A stretch of DNA of 64,000 nucleotides from contig OX328128.1 of NCBI GenBank assembly GCA_946811695.1, forward strand, positions 31,225,915 to 31,289,914, written 5' to 3'. Both the position numbers and the translations under genes were made by a program. The stretch's first letter is position 1. Every line of letters starts with the position of its first letter. The DNA comes from Gonocerus acuteangulatus. Its lineage: Eukaryota; Arthropoda; Insecta; Hemiptera; Coreidae. Below, one piece after another: positions 1-11,624 of the stretch. The notes beneath the pieces are model-generated. The model made no database searches. It was not told the DNA's origin and saw only the letters and a list, made by a program, of their open reading frames with translations.

Positions 1-423
1 CAAATCTACTTATTCTACATGTGTACAGATTGTAAATTATCAATAAAAGAGGGAAAAAAATATCTTGCAAGAAAACTTGTAATTATCATCATTAGAAACT
101 TACATCCTTTAGGCACATTGAAAATTTGGAGCCGAAGAAAACGCAAACTCCTGATTCATCGAATTGGTTTATTTCAGAACGCATTGTTTTCATTAGGTGG
201 ACTTACAGGAGGTTGCATATTATACTCAGTGTCGTAGAAAAAAGAAACAGAATGAATGGCAAGTACGGATTTGGAAAATTAAGGATTTGGTTACGAAGTA
301 AACTCCCACTTCTAAAAGGCAGATTTTGCTGCCTAACGCATTCGTCTAATAGTTTATTTTGAGTATGTTGTATACCGAGTTCTGGGGCGAAAGAACCGAA
401 ATTGTTGCCATCATCGCTAACAG

Positions 424-426
<3 letters not shown>

Positions 427-518
<92 letters not shown>
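427..518. repeat. (TA)n microsatellite
   Basis: About 46 uninterrupted TA units in the Bx intron. Confidence 0.97.
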
Positions 519-519
<1 letters not shown>

Positions 520-1476
520 TAGCTGACCCGATAGACGTTGTCCTGTTTTAACAAAGAATATTGAATTGGTATAATTTAAAAAAAATAATAACAATTACTA
601 AGAAACATCTTGGTTAGTGGAGGGATCAATCTATTTGTATGTCATCAATTCGCCATCTATCCTATATTGATTTTGAAAATTAATTTCCTTGACATTTTTT
701 GCAGCCAATATAACTGCATTTGTCGCTAACCAGAAGCTTTTATTAATTTCTACTCTTTAATTGATATTGTGGTTTGAATGAGATACCGGCGAACATTGGA
801 TGTACATTAGCCTTAAAGAAAATTTAATGATGATTTCAAAAATGTAATGAAACGTTGAAAATGAATTTGTACAAGCAGAGAAAATTGGAGTTGTACTACA
901 AAAACACCGTTTTTTTCTTAAGAACCTTTAGAATGGCATATGTCTGGAACGAAGTGAGATAAAAATGTGTGGTTGGTGGTGTTGAACTACATTTTTTGTG
1001 TAGTTTCACCGCCTGGAGAATTGTCATTAACTTGCGATACACCCTGTAGACTTGCTAAGGATCCTGCGTCACAATTATAAAAAAAATAGGGTAGAACAGA
1101 AATCTTTAATTACAGCTCATTTGAACGTTGTATCAACTCCTTATGAAGCAAATATTAAAGCCATTAGCTTCGCCATTTCTCTCTGATTAATGAGTAATGA
1201 GTTAAAGGCTTTACTCAGTGCGGGAAAGGAGTTATGAATTAGAACAAGGTAGATATACATATATAAGGGCAGATGGTTGATTCACTAAGAGGTATTCCAT
1301 GTCTGCCGACTGGGAGTTGAGACAAGCCTGATTGTGTACGAGTAACTCGCTTTACGGGACAACACCTACTTGTTTTACTCAAAAGCTAAGCTAATAACTG
1401 ATTCCTTCACCTTTCATTCCACAAACGGACTGCTCGCATTTATGTCTATTATTACAGACCTATATACTACACTGAA

Positions 1477-1810
1477 ATGCTTGCAAGACTTTTAGAACAA
1501 TCTCTCGGTATATTGAACCAAATGGTTCAACGCCAAATGATAAGTGACCCTAAAGATAACTTAAAGTTGAAATCACAGAGTACACCATACTCCTTGTGGG
1601 GACAAACCCAAAGATTGGTGTGTACAAGAATTGCGGAACACACGAAGATTGTCAAAAACGTCAATATTGATAAATCGGCGGTTGCAGAACATTTCCACAT
1701 CACCAATCATGTCATCCAATTTAATAAAGTTAACATTCTGGCTAGAATATAAAACTGCCAAGAGCGAGTGATTAGAGAAATCGTAGAAATAGTAAGACCA
1801 CCGGAGAATC
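1477..1810 (+). pseudogene. Penelope-like element relic, GIY-YIG endonuclease part
   Basis: The frame reads SLWGQTQRLVCTRIAEHTKI then SAVAEHFHITNHVIQFNKVN ILARI, then a stop. After it come residues resembling the expected RE-x-VEI stretch. GQT-R, R-EH, SAVAEH and a late H-I-F pattern are hallmarks of the GIY-YIG domain of Penelope-like retroelements. The reverse transcriptase is not visible upstream. The catalytic YIG is degraded to LWG, so the copy is inactive. Confidence 0.65.
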
Positions 1811-3576
1811 ACAAACAAAAAAAATGATGGATACAAGCTTGTTTAATTATGGTACCCAGTAATTGAACCCAGATGCAAAATATGGAAGATGGGGTAATTA
1901 ACAGTCCTGCTGTAACCCTCCAATCAGGTTTGAGCATTGGTGGAACTGAACAATCAGAATCAGAACACAGATACATACACCAGTTGATCCAGACGAATAT
2001 TCTTTAACATAGTCACTTCTCGTTTGCAAGCGTAGAATAAGGTGTAGATATTAATCCCAGATCCAGGTTCCAATCCGTCAGGCCTGGGAGTCTCTTTGTA
2101 ATATAATAAACTGGGGTCACAGATTACAGTTAGAATACTCTTCACTTCTTTGACACTTTAGTCGAAAATGTTGATTGTAGAAAAGTAACAGATTCTTGCA
2201 GTTTCCGGACATTGATAAAAATTATGACCGAAACCCGATTTGAGGAAATATTGATGTTTCATGAAGTCCAATTGCTCATGTTTTCTTCGATTCCCATTCA
2301 AGCAATTAATTTCCTATGAAGTTGCGGCTCGAATGGAATCTATAGATGAAGGAACCGCGGCACACACGGAAGGGGTGGGGGTAGCTACTCAGGGGGGCCA
2401 ACCGATCAATGTGAAACATTTTAATTAAAACTGTAGGAGTGTCAGGGCTGCCACCCGCACCAGCCTGTCGTTTCTCCGCTATTTACCCTCGCTTCGATAG
2501 GAGTAATATCTCTCATTCATGTTGGGTCGACCTACGAGGCCGTTATCCGACGAGTCAAATACCCTTCAGGACTGGGTGGGCCAATGCTTACTCGATTCTA
2601 TTTACGAAGTGGATCGCGCAACCGAGGCCTAAGGACTGGTGGTGGTCTTCAAATTGTTGGCGACCGAACTTCACTATTTTCTCCAAGTTCTTCAAACAAC
2701 AATTGATTATCTATTCACACATTTCATCCCTACTATAGGTGTAAAACGGTGTTGCACAAGGTGCTCGCATCCTACAAGGAGTGAAAAACAGCAGCTCTGT
2801 TTGTAAGACAGCGGCATCGGGATCGTCGAAGCTGATATTTGATGCCTAGAAATGTGTTGTAGGCATATATATCTGTGTGTTTGTTACAAATGAACGCCGC
2901 TGTTTAGCGCGTTTCCTCACTCCCTCCATATAGAGGAAACACGCTTATGAGGTTGACTTCAGGACGCAATACGGAAGTGCCGACAAGAAACTTTCAAGTT
3001 TCAGAACGGACAAATAAGACAATTATTTCAATATTAGCAACTATGTCAGTCTTATAAATAAAGACGTCACTAAAAAGACCAAAAACATTTATTAAAAACC
3101 CCTAAATAGCATTCACTAGCCATGGCTAGAAAAGACTGACATGTTGGTTAACATCACAATAAGAAAATTGTCTTTTGAAGAGAGGCCAAGAGACAAAAAT
3201 GCGTCAGATAAATAAAAAATGTTATAAAATTATGTGAGAAGAATTTTTTGACCTTAAAGGCCTTTACAAAAAGAAATTTGGTTCAAAAATATTTGGTTTT
3301 ATTAGAAAAGATCAAGTTCGCTAACGAGTAAAATCAGCCTATTGGAACATTGTTTTATTATTGTTCGGGCGAAAATCGCGCAAAAATTATATTTGGGCTT
3401 ACAGTTTTTCTTTTGTAGGTTTCCAGCTACACCTTTTGCAGAAAACATTTTCAAGGCGATAATATACGCGTTAGTTATTCATACTAATTTTTGGTTTGTG
3501 TATTTAAAATCGTTGGATTCAGTTGAAATAGTTCTTAGTGCTTGAACTTCATCCAAATTAAGATATTTTCATTTGA
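1811..3576. other. Intronic DNA, nothing recognised
   Basis: Upstream Bx intron. 2330-2760 is less AT-rich but has no convincing coding frame. 2905-2960 carries a GAGGAAA/TTTCCTC inverted pair. Confidence 0.5.
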
Positions 3577-4326
3577 GGTCTTTTTGCGAAGACCACATCC
3601 AGTTACTTTTGAAGTAGCAGTAGTGATTGTATCAGTGCTTCAGCGCATGCGCATGACTCCTTTGCCTTCCTATTGGAGGATTCCAGTAACCTTCAACAGT
3701 GAATTAGCTTATATTTATGAAAAACCTCTGCTTATGTTAGTGAGAAAAATGGGTCTTTTACAATTAGTTCGCGATGTTCCTAACAAAGAAAAAGCGATTG
3801 GTTTTTTACTCGGAAAAATTAATAGAATTCTATTAATTTTAGCGAGTTGGATAGACTAGAGTCGCTAAAATTAATAGAATTCTATTCATTTTAGCGAGTT
3901 GGATTGACTAGAGTTTTGATATCTTCTTGAGCGAGCGAAAACGCATAGCAAGTATGCCCATAATGCTAAATAAATGTAAAATATCCAAAAAGAGAGAGAG
4001 AGAGAAAAAAGGAATAAAATATGTGTGTTTACAAATATCATTGTTTATGTTATCCTTCATAACCTGCAAAACAGTTAACTTTAATGCTTAATAACTTTTT
4101 TCGTAGTTGAGAGAATTGATATTGATCATATTAACCATTTTATTAATAAATATTGCTTGCCATTATCTAATATGAATTATAACCGTAGATAACGAGTCAA
4201 GTAGTAATAGATAACCAGGAAAGAACCTGTAAGCTAATCAGTAAGCTTATCAGCTAGTACGAGTAACTGTTATAAATCACTACTGCTACTTCAAAAGTAA
4301 CTGGATGTGGTCTTCGCAAAAAGACC
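3577..4326. mobile_element. Fold-back/MITE element with perfect 52-bp inverted ends
   Basis: 3577-3628 and 4275-4326 are exact reverse complements (52 of 52), beginning GGTCTTTTTGCGAAGACCAC. The interior has a 26-bp perfect palindrome centred on GAATTC (3815-3840), a duplicated block around 3820-3915 and an (AG)n run. A diverged single end of the same family lies at 47852-47890. Small frames inside have no known similarity. Confidence 0.75.
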
Positions 4327-4358
4327 CTAAATTTGTTTTATGGGCAATGAAACGTCGA

Positions 4359-4620
4359 TATTTTTTGAGTCCACTCCTTCAGCGGGGTTATTACCCTCAC
4401 TATAAGAACTATTTTTTGAGTCCACTCCTTCAGCGGGGTTATTACCCTCACTATAAGAACTATTTTTTGAGTCCACTCCTTCAGCGGGGTTATTACCCTC
4501 ACTATGAGAACTATTTTTTGAGTCCACTCCTTCAGCGGGGTTATTACCCTCACTATAAGAACTATTTTTTTAGTCCACTCCTTCAGCGGGGTCATTACCC
4601 TCACTATAAGAACTATTTTA
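4359..4620. repeat. 51-bp minisatellite, five copies
   Basis: Unit about TTTTTTGAGTCCACTCCTTC plus AGCGGGGTTATTACCCTCAC and TATAAGAACTA, repeated five times with few changes. Because 51 is a multiple of 3, frames stay open on both strands (a 17-residue repeat). That is a consequence of the period, not evidence of coding. Confidence 0.92.
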
Positions 4621-5366
4621 TTTTCCAAAGCAATATTAGATTAATATATTCAATCGTCTAAAGAGACCGATTCCTCAGAGGAAACCAAATGAAAATACTG
4701 AGGTGTCATAATGCAATATTTCATTCAATTTTCTTTATTAACCTCAGAAAAAACAAAAAAAAACAAAAAAAGTGGGGGAAATGCCATCCCAAGGTAATAT
4801 TGGAAATGAGAAGACCTTATTCCGTGTATTATCTCAGCAATTGGATATTGATTGAGAAATATTATAGTCCTAATGCAAAGGAAAATGGACGGGGAGGTGG
4901 ATCCTTTATATAAGTTCTTGCAAGACTTAAGTAGGAAGTTGAATCAATCCAATATAAAGTGGAATGATGAATTTCTTGCCTCCAATAAAATGCCCCCCCC
5001 CCCCCACCCCGATAGAATTGTGATTAATGTTCATCCATAACAAGAAGCTCCGATCGAAAAGCAATATCAGTCTTTATTGGATGCCCCCTTTTTACATTTG
5101 AACTGAATATAAAATGAATCCGAACTACCGCATGATATATACATATATACACATAGAGGATTACAAAAGCAGGGGAGGTTTTTATCCTCATTCTTATGTG
5201 TACAATCAAATATAAATATATCATTCCATTGAAGATAGATTCATTCAGCTCTTAAGGATTCTAAAAAATAAAATTTTTATTATTTTTTAAAAGACACTTC
5301 AACCACGTAAGTCATTCTTGCTTATTTATAGTGCAACTGAAAATCCGTGAGTAGGAGAATGTAATA

Positions 5367-5598
5367 CATGGGCGTATATAAGGGGGCAGAGGGGGCTGCA
5401 GCCCCCCCCCCTCGAAATTTTCATTTGATGGTAAACATTTGTCATAAAAACCTTTAAAATAAATTAAATAAGATTACTTAGTTAATAAAAAATAGTTTAT
5501 TTTAGGTTTAATAGCGTTTAAGTTGCCTAAAAACTATTCCAAGTTCTAAATTGTTCATATTCCATACCCCGGAAATGGTCTCAGCCCCCCCCCCCCTT
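5367..5598. mobile_element. hAT-type MITE copy, right end missing
   Basis: Starts CATGGGCGTATATAAGG and follows the family through to the second C-run. The terminal CCTATATACGCCCATG is absent. Confidence 0.75.
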
Positions 5599-5619
5599 TC
5601 AAAAGAGCAAAACTAACAA

Positions 5620-5800
5620 TTGCGAATTTTCAAATCCTTATTTCTCCGATTGACATCGCTCCATCAAAAATTACCTCAGAACCTTTTCCGTAGAGAATTT
5701 AGTAAGCTTTCGAATGGTTGCCATTCACTTACCACAATTCCCCAACCCTTTTCGAGATATTATAGAAAATATACGAAAAGACGCAAACCATTATCTAAGC
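5620..5800. repeat. Dispersed repeat (TTATTTCTCCGATTGACAT family)
   Basis: Same blocks as 63.4 kb: CTTATTTCTCCGATTGACAT, CCGTAGAGAATTTAGTAAGC, CCCTTTTCGAGATATTATAG. It directly follows a truncated hAT-type MITE. Confidence 0.7.
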
Positions 5801-6496
5801 GAAAAATTACTATTATATTACATATATTAATAAAATATTATATTATATGTTATATTAAATATTAATTAAAGCTTAATATTTATTATAAATATATTATAAT
5901 AAATATTAAGATTATATATGGCATTAAATATTAGTAGTAAAACAAGATAAGTAAATGAGAAACGTGTTTCTAATAATGATTTCTTAGAGCAAAGTCGAGA
6001 ATGGAGAAGGAATAATTTCTGTTAGGATACTGTTAGTTAGTTTCCAGTACATTGTGGCCCTTAAAATCTTGCTTTTCTTTGTGATTGGATTTGAGTAGGT
6101 GTTTAAATTTTTCACAAAGGATCATTAACCTCTTTTATCCCAAACTTCCCAAATTACACTAGGGATCAGAATGGAAACACTCTCAGATGGCACAGTTCCT
6201 GCGAGTCAGACTTATGTTTTCAAGAAGGGCAGGCCGGCGGTGTCATGTTGGTATCCTCTCTATGGTCTGGGTGGAAATCTTTTAGCCCCCCCCCCCTCTT
6301 TAATTGTATTGATAATTTTCCATTTAGTTTAAAATGTACAATATATTTAAAATGGACAGACCTAGTATTAAATAAATTCCATCGTCTCGTTTGATGCCCA
6401 TGGACCTTCCACAGTTGAAAAAAAATCGACTAGTTTTATTAATAACATTCCTGTATATAAAACTTTTTCTTTAAATCCTTTTAATTCTTCTTTCAG

Positions 6497-6641
6497 ATTT
6501 TGTGTGGGAGACAGATTTTACCTGTGCGACAACAAAATCCTCTGTGAATACGATTACGAAGAGAGATTGGTCTTCGCGAACATGGCCTACAACCCAAACC
6601 AGTTGGCTCAGCTGAAGAGACAAGCCAATGGACAGATACCT
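6497..6641 (+). CDS. Bx: Bx-like exon, end of second LIM domain
   Basis: 48 complete codons preceded by one base that completes an upstream codon. It holds the Cys/Asp zinc ligands of the last LIM half-module (LCDNKILCEYDYEE). Donor CCT|GTAAGT. A run of about 57 T starts 80 bp downstream. Confidence 0.85.
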
Positions 6642-6717
6642 GTAAGTTAACCACTTTTTTGTTTATCAATATTTTTTATTTATGAATAAAGCATTGCTAA
6701 ACAGATAGAACACCTTG

Positions 6718-6777
<60 letters not shown>

Positions 6778-9050
6778 CTAGAGAAATTGTTAATGTTCTT
6801 AAGAACATCCTAACACATTTGCTCCATTGACGATTTTTACAGTTTTCCCTTTCCATACGATACATGTCCCCAGAGATATTTTCAGTTCTCTCGCCTAGGC
6901 CAATAAATGTAGCCAAAGTCAAGTATCATTAAAAACCTGTTTTTTAGGAAGAAAATTCTCACTCTCTCTGGGAATGCTTCCATACTTTCGATTTATTTAG
7001 GATGTCTTCTAAGATCATTGAGGTGCGTTATACCAATAAAGGGGCCTAAAAGAAAATAGTAGGGTCCATGAAAACAAAAGATTACATTTCACTTTAAAAA
7101 CATGTGAAAATCCTCTGGTTCAAGGAGTTAATCCACATACATGCCTCAGCAAAATGTATACCAGCTAATCTGTTAAAAATATATTTTGAAAATAACTGTT
7201 TCAAAGTGGCTTATAAAGTGTTTCAAGATCTGCTCAAAAGACTACGTCTAAATTTTACGACTCGTATTCCTTATAATATACCTTAAGGCAGGAAGAAGGG
7301 TTTTATTTGATTGGGTACTGTATTCATAAGGTACATAATTAGGAGTTAATAAGAAACTATTAAGTAATTTATTTATGATCATAATTCTAAATTCAATGAA
7401 AAAAAGAAAAAAAAAAAAAAAAAAAAAAAATCAGTCCCGTAACAGGCCACGACGGGCAGATACTATAGACGTATATGATCCATGACCACATGGCACATGG
7501 TGTGGTCAGTACTATGCTCCGGCCGCCTGATTTCCCCCTTAGCAAGTATCCATTAATAAATTAATTAAAGGCTGGGTGGGTCTAGAGACGGTCAGGGAGG
7601 CCGAATCCAATCCACGAACGAAGTCACTAGAAGATAAAAATCTTTAAGTGCGTGCTCGGGATTTGAACTCAGGTCCTCCAGTATATTAGGCCAGTGCTGT
7701 GTCAGTGAGCTAAACTCGTCCCCAAAATTTAATGGAAGAGGAGTTAATATATTATCTTAATAATAAATACAATTAAGGACGCGTTAAGTAGTTTTGTTTA
7801 TTATCATAATAATAAATTTAATTAAATATGGGTTTATAAAAATATCATAACAATAAATTTAATTTGGTAGGAGTTTATTTATTATCATAAGTTTAAAGGT
7901 AATTAAGTAGGACTTTTTTTCATTAACTTAATAATAGATTTAATCAAGTAAAAATGTATTTATAGTCATAATAATAAATTTAATTAGTATAACAATAAAT
8001 TCAATTTGGTAGGAGTTTATTTATTATCATAAGTTTAACGGTAATTAAATAGGACTCTTTTTATTTACTTAACAATAGATTTAATTAATTACTAATTTAT
8101 TTATTGTCATAATAATAAATTGAACTAAGCAGGACCTTATTTATTAGCATAAAAATAAATTCAATTTGGTACGAGTTTATTTATTATCATAATAGGTAAG
8201 TGAATTAAATAGGACTTTTTTTTATTAACTTAACAATAGATTTAATTAAGTACTAATTTATTTATTGTTATAATAATAAATTTAATTAAGTAGGGCTTTC
8301 TTTATTACAAAAATAATGACTTGCATTAGGAAAGAGTTTATTTAATATCGCAATAACAATAATTTAATTCAGTGGAAGTTTATCTATTATCATAAAAATT
8401 ATTCTTGTGTAGTAACTTAGTTATGATGTGGCCCAGCTAGCGGGCGGTTTGCCTATGTTCCAGTAGGCTGTACTTATTTTTTAAGGCTCTAGGGATGCAA
8501 AATATGTAGAGCCGTTGATGATGAAAAAATAAGGGGTTTTTATTATATGTTAATACTTAGTTTCTCTTCTAGTTTGAAAATGGCTGAAGCAGGCCTCACA
8601 GTCCTATCAGTTTGGCCTGAACAGTCCGCCGGAAAGCTGTTTGCCTGATGGTGTATATATTCCGGCCGCCTGAACAGTCTTAGCTGACAGACCGGCCGGA
8701 ATATACGCACATTCAGGTGACCGGCCTTCAGGCGGACTGTTCAGGTCTAACTGACAGACCTGCCTGACTGTCTGTGTGTAGCCTGCTTAAATGCCCAAAA
8801 AATCTCGTGTAAAAGAGGAGTGAATAAGTAAAGGAATTCTATTAGAGGTGGAGATCAAAATGAAAATATGTTTTTATTGAATTTGATCTCAGAATTTGCT
8901 GTATTAAAAAATATCATAAAACTAATATAGTTTACCATTGTGTTTCAGTCTCCATCGCTGGGCCCCAGCACAGTGAGGAGTATAGGGAGCGGAGACCTCA
9001 ACAACAACATGTCGCAACAACAATCCGTGCTCAAAGCTCCGAGTAGCTGA
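6497..9050 (+). CDS. Bx: LIM-only protein (Beadex/dLMO-like), last two coding exons
   Basis: Two exons in consistent phase: 6497-6641 (acceptor TTTCAG, donor GTAAGT; enters one base before a codon start and ends in phase 0) and 8949-9050 (acceptor TGTTTCAG, stop TGA at 9048-9050). The first encodes the second half of the second LIM zinc finger, beginning FCVGDRFYLC and containing ILCEYDYEERLVFANMAYNP, which closely resembles insect Beadex/LMO proteins. The second encodes a 33-residue Ser/Asn/Gln-rich tail ending VLKAPSS. LMO proteins have two LIM domains and no DNA-binding domain. They bind Chip/LDB in the nucleus and modulate LIM-homeodomain complexes; this is family knowledge. The first LIM domain and the start codon are not in the window, so everything left of 6497 is read as intron. 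The 3' UTR probably ends soon after AATAAA at 9485-9490. The symbol rests on residue similarity alone; a paralogous LMO is the main alternative. Confidence 0.85.
6721..6777. repeat. Poly(T) tract
   Basis: 57 T in a row, 80 bp beyond a Bx exon donor. Possibly an old retroposon tail on the minus strand. Confidence 0.95.
7431..7722 (-). mobile_element. tRNA-derived SINE, family 2, minus copy
   Basis: The reverse complement begins GGGGACGAGTTTAGCTCACT, has GAGTTCAAATCCC as B box and shares ACTTAAAGATTTTTATCTTCT and GGATTGGATTCGG with the 38.5-kb copy. Its 3' end carries a T-run (the A-run at 7395-7430 on the plus strand). Confidence 0.7.
7740..8400. repeat. AT-rich degenerate tandem array
   Basis: Repeated TTTATTTATTATCATAATAA and TAAATTTAATTAAGTAGG motifs at irregular 55-65-bp spacing. 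No coding signal. Confidence 0.65.
8587..8788. mobile_element. AAGCAGGC inverted-repeat MITE, copy 1
   Basis: About 200 bp, ends AAGCAGGCCTCACAG / GTGTAGCCTGCTT. The interior is a hairpin built on CCTGAACAGTCCGCC and CCGGCCGG modules around ATATATTCCGGCCG. Lies in the last Bx intron. Confidence 0.75.
8949..9050 (+). CDS. Bx: Bx-like terminal coding exon
   Basis: Phase-0 exon encoding 33 residues rich in Ser, Asn and Gln, then TGA. It is followed by a roughly 430-bp 3' UTR with an A-run (9167-9196) and AATAAA at 9485-9490. Confidence 0.8.
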   Translation, partial: SPSLGPSTVRSIGSGDLNNNMSQQQSVLKAPSS

Positions 9051-9160
9051 TAGCCATTCCGTCAACGTGTCTAGCACTCATCATCTCTCTATTCTATCAA
9101 GAGTTACCTTCCTCTTGTCGCCTTCTTGTGATAGATATTTTTCTCAGAAATAATTATAAA

Positions 9161-9199
<39 letters not shown>

Positions 9200-9484
9200 T
9201 ATGACAAACGGAATAAATATCTGAGGCTGCAAGGACTATTGTAAATATTAATTATAAGTTTTTAGTCTCGCGAGCACGAACCCTACGTATAAATATTGAT
9301 AATTCTAGAAGAGTCCCTGCATGTTTAGTTCTATACTATTGTAAATATGATGGAGTTTGTATATTGCTTGACGGATATTCCTACGATGAAACTATGTTAG
9401 TAATTTAAGTATATTGATAAAGAAATCTGTTAAGTGCAAAATCATAAGCTTCAAACTATGTAAATATGTAATAGAATGTTTTGA

Positions 9485-9490
9485 AATAAA
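9485..9490 (+). terminator. Polyadenylation signal of the Bx-like gene
   Basis: AATAAA in an AT-rich context about 435 bp after the stop codon. It is the best candidate 3' processing signal before a repeat begins at 9657. Confidence 0.5.
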
Positions 9491-9664
9491 TGTTAACCAA
9501 ATATAGGTTTTATAACAATAAGTCTTGTTTTTTTACCTTTAGGAGCCCTGCCTAAAATTCAAAGTCTTTGTTTGACTCATGAAAGAATGTTGGAAAAATG
9601 TCTCCAAATCTTCATTTATCCTAACTGCTAGATGCTTTAAAGCAGGCACGAGCAACCTTTGACA

Positions 9665-9893
9665 CATGGTCATACATAAGGGGTGGCTGAGGGGGCTGCA
9701 GCCCCCCCCCCCCAAATTTTGTTTTGTTGAGAACATTTCATGTAAAAAAGCCTATAACAACGAAAAATGTCTTCTACATTTACCCTGGTTTACTAGGAGT
9801 CCAGAGGACCTAAAAACTCACCAATTGCACTAAAATAATTAAAATTTTCCCTACACCCAGCCCCCCCTCAATAATTTTCTATATAAGCTAGTC
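9665..9893. mobile_element. hAT-type MITE copy
   Basis: Diverged copy with CATGGTCATACATAAGG at the left and the C/G runs preserved. CTTTGACA is duplicated on both flanks (9657-9664 and 9894-9901). Confidence 0.82.
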
Positions 9894-10273
9894 CTTTGAC
9901 ATGTTGTAGGCCAAACTATAGTGTGCAAATACATTCACAGGCATTGTAGATGGTTAAAAAAAATAACATCGTATTTTAAATTGGTGTTTATAATTTTTAG
10001 AGATAGTTATCAGACATGAAATTATACGACATTGTTATTGTAATACAATTCATTAAAATAACAAAATGAAATGAAAAAAATTATAATTCAATCTTGAAAT
10101 TTGGAATTATTACAAACTACGAAAGTTCATAGTCCATATGACAATGGCTGTTGGACACAAATCGTAAAATGCAACAGATTTCACCGAAAACAAGCCGACC
10201 ATGAAATCCTTCCAACACTATTGAAAAATAAAAGAAAATTTCTGTACTTATCCCTGTTGTAATTTGGAAAGCT

Positions 10274-10278
<5 letters not shown>

Positions 10279-10324
<46 letters not shown>
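10279..10324. repeat. (TA)n microsatellite
   Basis: About 23 TA units between genes. Confidence 0.95.
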
Positions 10325-10329
<5 letters not shown>

Positions 10330-10914
10330 TAGTTAAATATTATTAATGTCAAATTATCAAAATCATGGTTATTATCTTAGATGGAAAAATAAAAATAATT
10401 TCCAGCTAAGCAAATAAGTTCTGTTTTATTTATTATCGGCCAAAATTTGCAATTAGTAGTTTTATTTTGAGAGGGATGAATGGCATTAGTAGAGAAACCA
10501 TGCTGCTTCACTGAACCAGTAAAAGGAAATGAGGTATCAAAGTAATTTAATGTAGTATAATTTAAATAAAGATTGAGTAATAAAATGCAACATGTGATTT
10601 GTTGAAAAACAACCTAACAGTCATTTTAAATAAGAAATTTATCAATCTTTCCGTTAAAATATGTCCTATCTAATCAGTTCTATGTTTGGTTCCTATCTTC
10701 TCATTTTTATTGTTAGGAATCAAGAATTCTCACTGAAAAATAGATTCCACATCATCACTTCAGCTGGAAGAACCACAATAAATTATTAAATAAAATAAAA
10801 TATTTTGTTTTACATGTGGTGTTTATTGTTGTTTTCTGTTTTCTTTTAAGAATTCTATTATTTTTTAAGGGTCTGAAGAATTTTGTATAACTATTTGATA
10901 AGTAAGGGAGGGCA

Positions 10915-11624
10915 ATGTCTGGAAAAGAGAGAGAAAATCTTGACAGAGAAGGAACTGGAGCCGATATTGACTCGACCAATGACAGAGAGGAGAGACTCAG
11001 GGACCAAAGGATGGTTGCGTCAGATTCTCCTGTCATTAAGAAAGAATTAAAGGAGATCATCGAGAATTTTGGGAAAGCTCACTCCGAGCCAGCATTCAAA
11101 CACAAAGTAGAGATTTCGGAATCGTCTTCCGTCTATCAGCATGCGACATATACAGAATCACAGAGGAGGCATGTAGAGATGAGGAATGATTTCAACGAAT
11201 CTGAGATGTTCAAAGAAAGCAGCGAAGAGACTACGCTCGATGGGAAGATAATCGAGATTTTCGACGACAGCCATATATGCCATGAGGATTGCCAATGCAG
11301 AGGCTACACACACAGTCTTTCTGAAGTCGAGCCACTTCCAAGACATTATACCGAAGAAAACCATAGGAATAATTTTGAAAATACTCAGCGCCATGGGAGC
11401 AGAGATGATATGTTTTATAAAATATCTTCTTCGCCTCCATTGAATGTAGAAAAAGTCAAGAAGCATGCAGAGAAGTTCAAAGATAAAAAGTTGGCAACCA
11501 TCAAAGAGAAAATCCCTCCAGCTTGTGTGTGTAAACATAGTAAGAATGTAGACATTAGCTATACGGAGACATCGGCCTGTTTGAGCTGTGAGAAGCAAGA
11601 TCCCGAGCGAGGCTACACTGATAG
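10915..11624 (+). CDS. Exon 1 of the unrecognised membrane-protein gene
   Basis: 236 codons plus two bases; donor GATAG|GTAAGA. Highly charged, with a Cys/His cluster around residues 118-128 and ACVCKH / CLSC motifs near its end. These could bind metal but match no named finger that I know. Confidence 0.85.

Noticed and set aside
346..594. Tyr-Ile repeat frames over (TA)n tracts (also near 17.1, 19.0, 29.2, 35.8, 49.0, 49.7, 51.0, 60.5 and 62.9 kb)
   Set aside because: Translations of alternating TA or TG; low-complexity artefacts with no start context or similarity.
2439..2738. 99-codon frame in a less AT-rich stretch
   Set aside because: Composition (many Trp, Pro, Ser) and lack of motifs suggest chance; no splice context.
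4305..4661. Repeat-protein frames over the 51-bp minisatellite
   Set aside because: Openness follows from the repeat period being a multiple of three; frames open on both strands and no conserved family.
1..6496. Search for the first LIM domain exons of the Beadex-like gene
   Set aside because: No frame with the Cys-X2-Cys...His pattern was found; those exons are assumed to lie outside the window.
11158..11598. 146-codon minus-strand frame antisense to exon 1 of the membrane-protein gene
   Set aside because: Shadow of a well-supported spliced gene on the plus strand.
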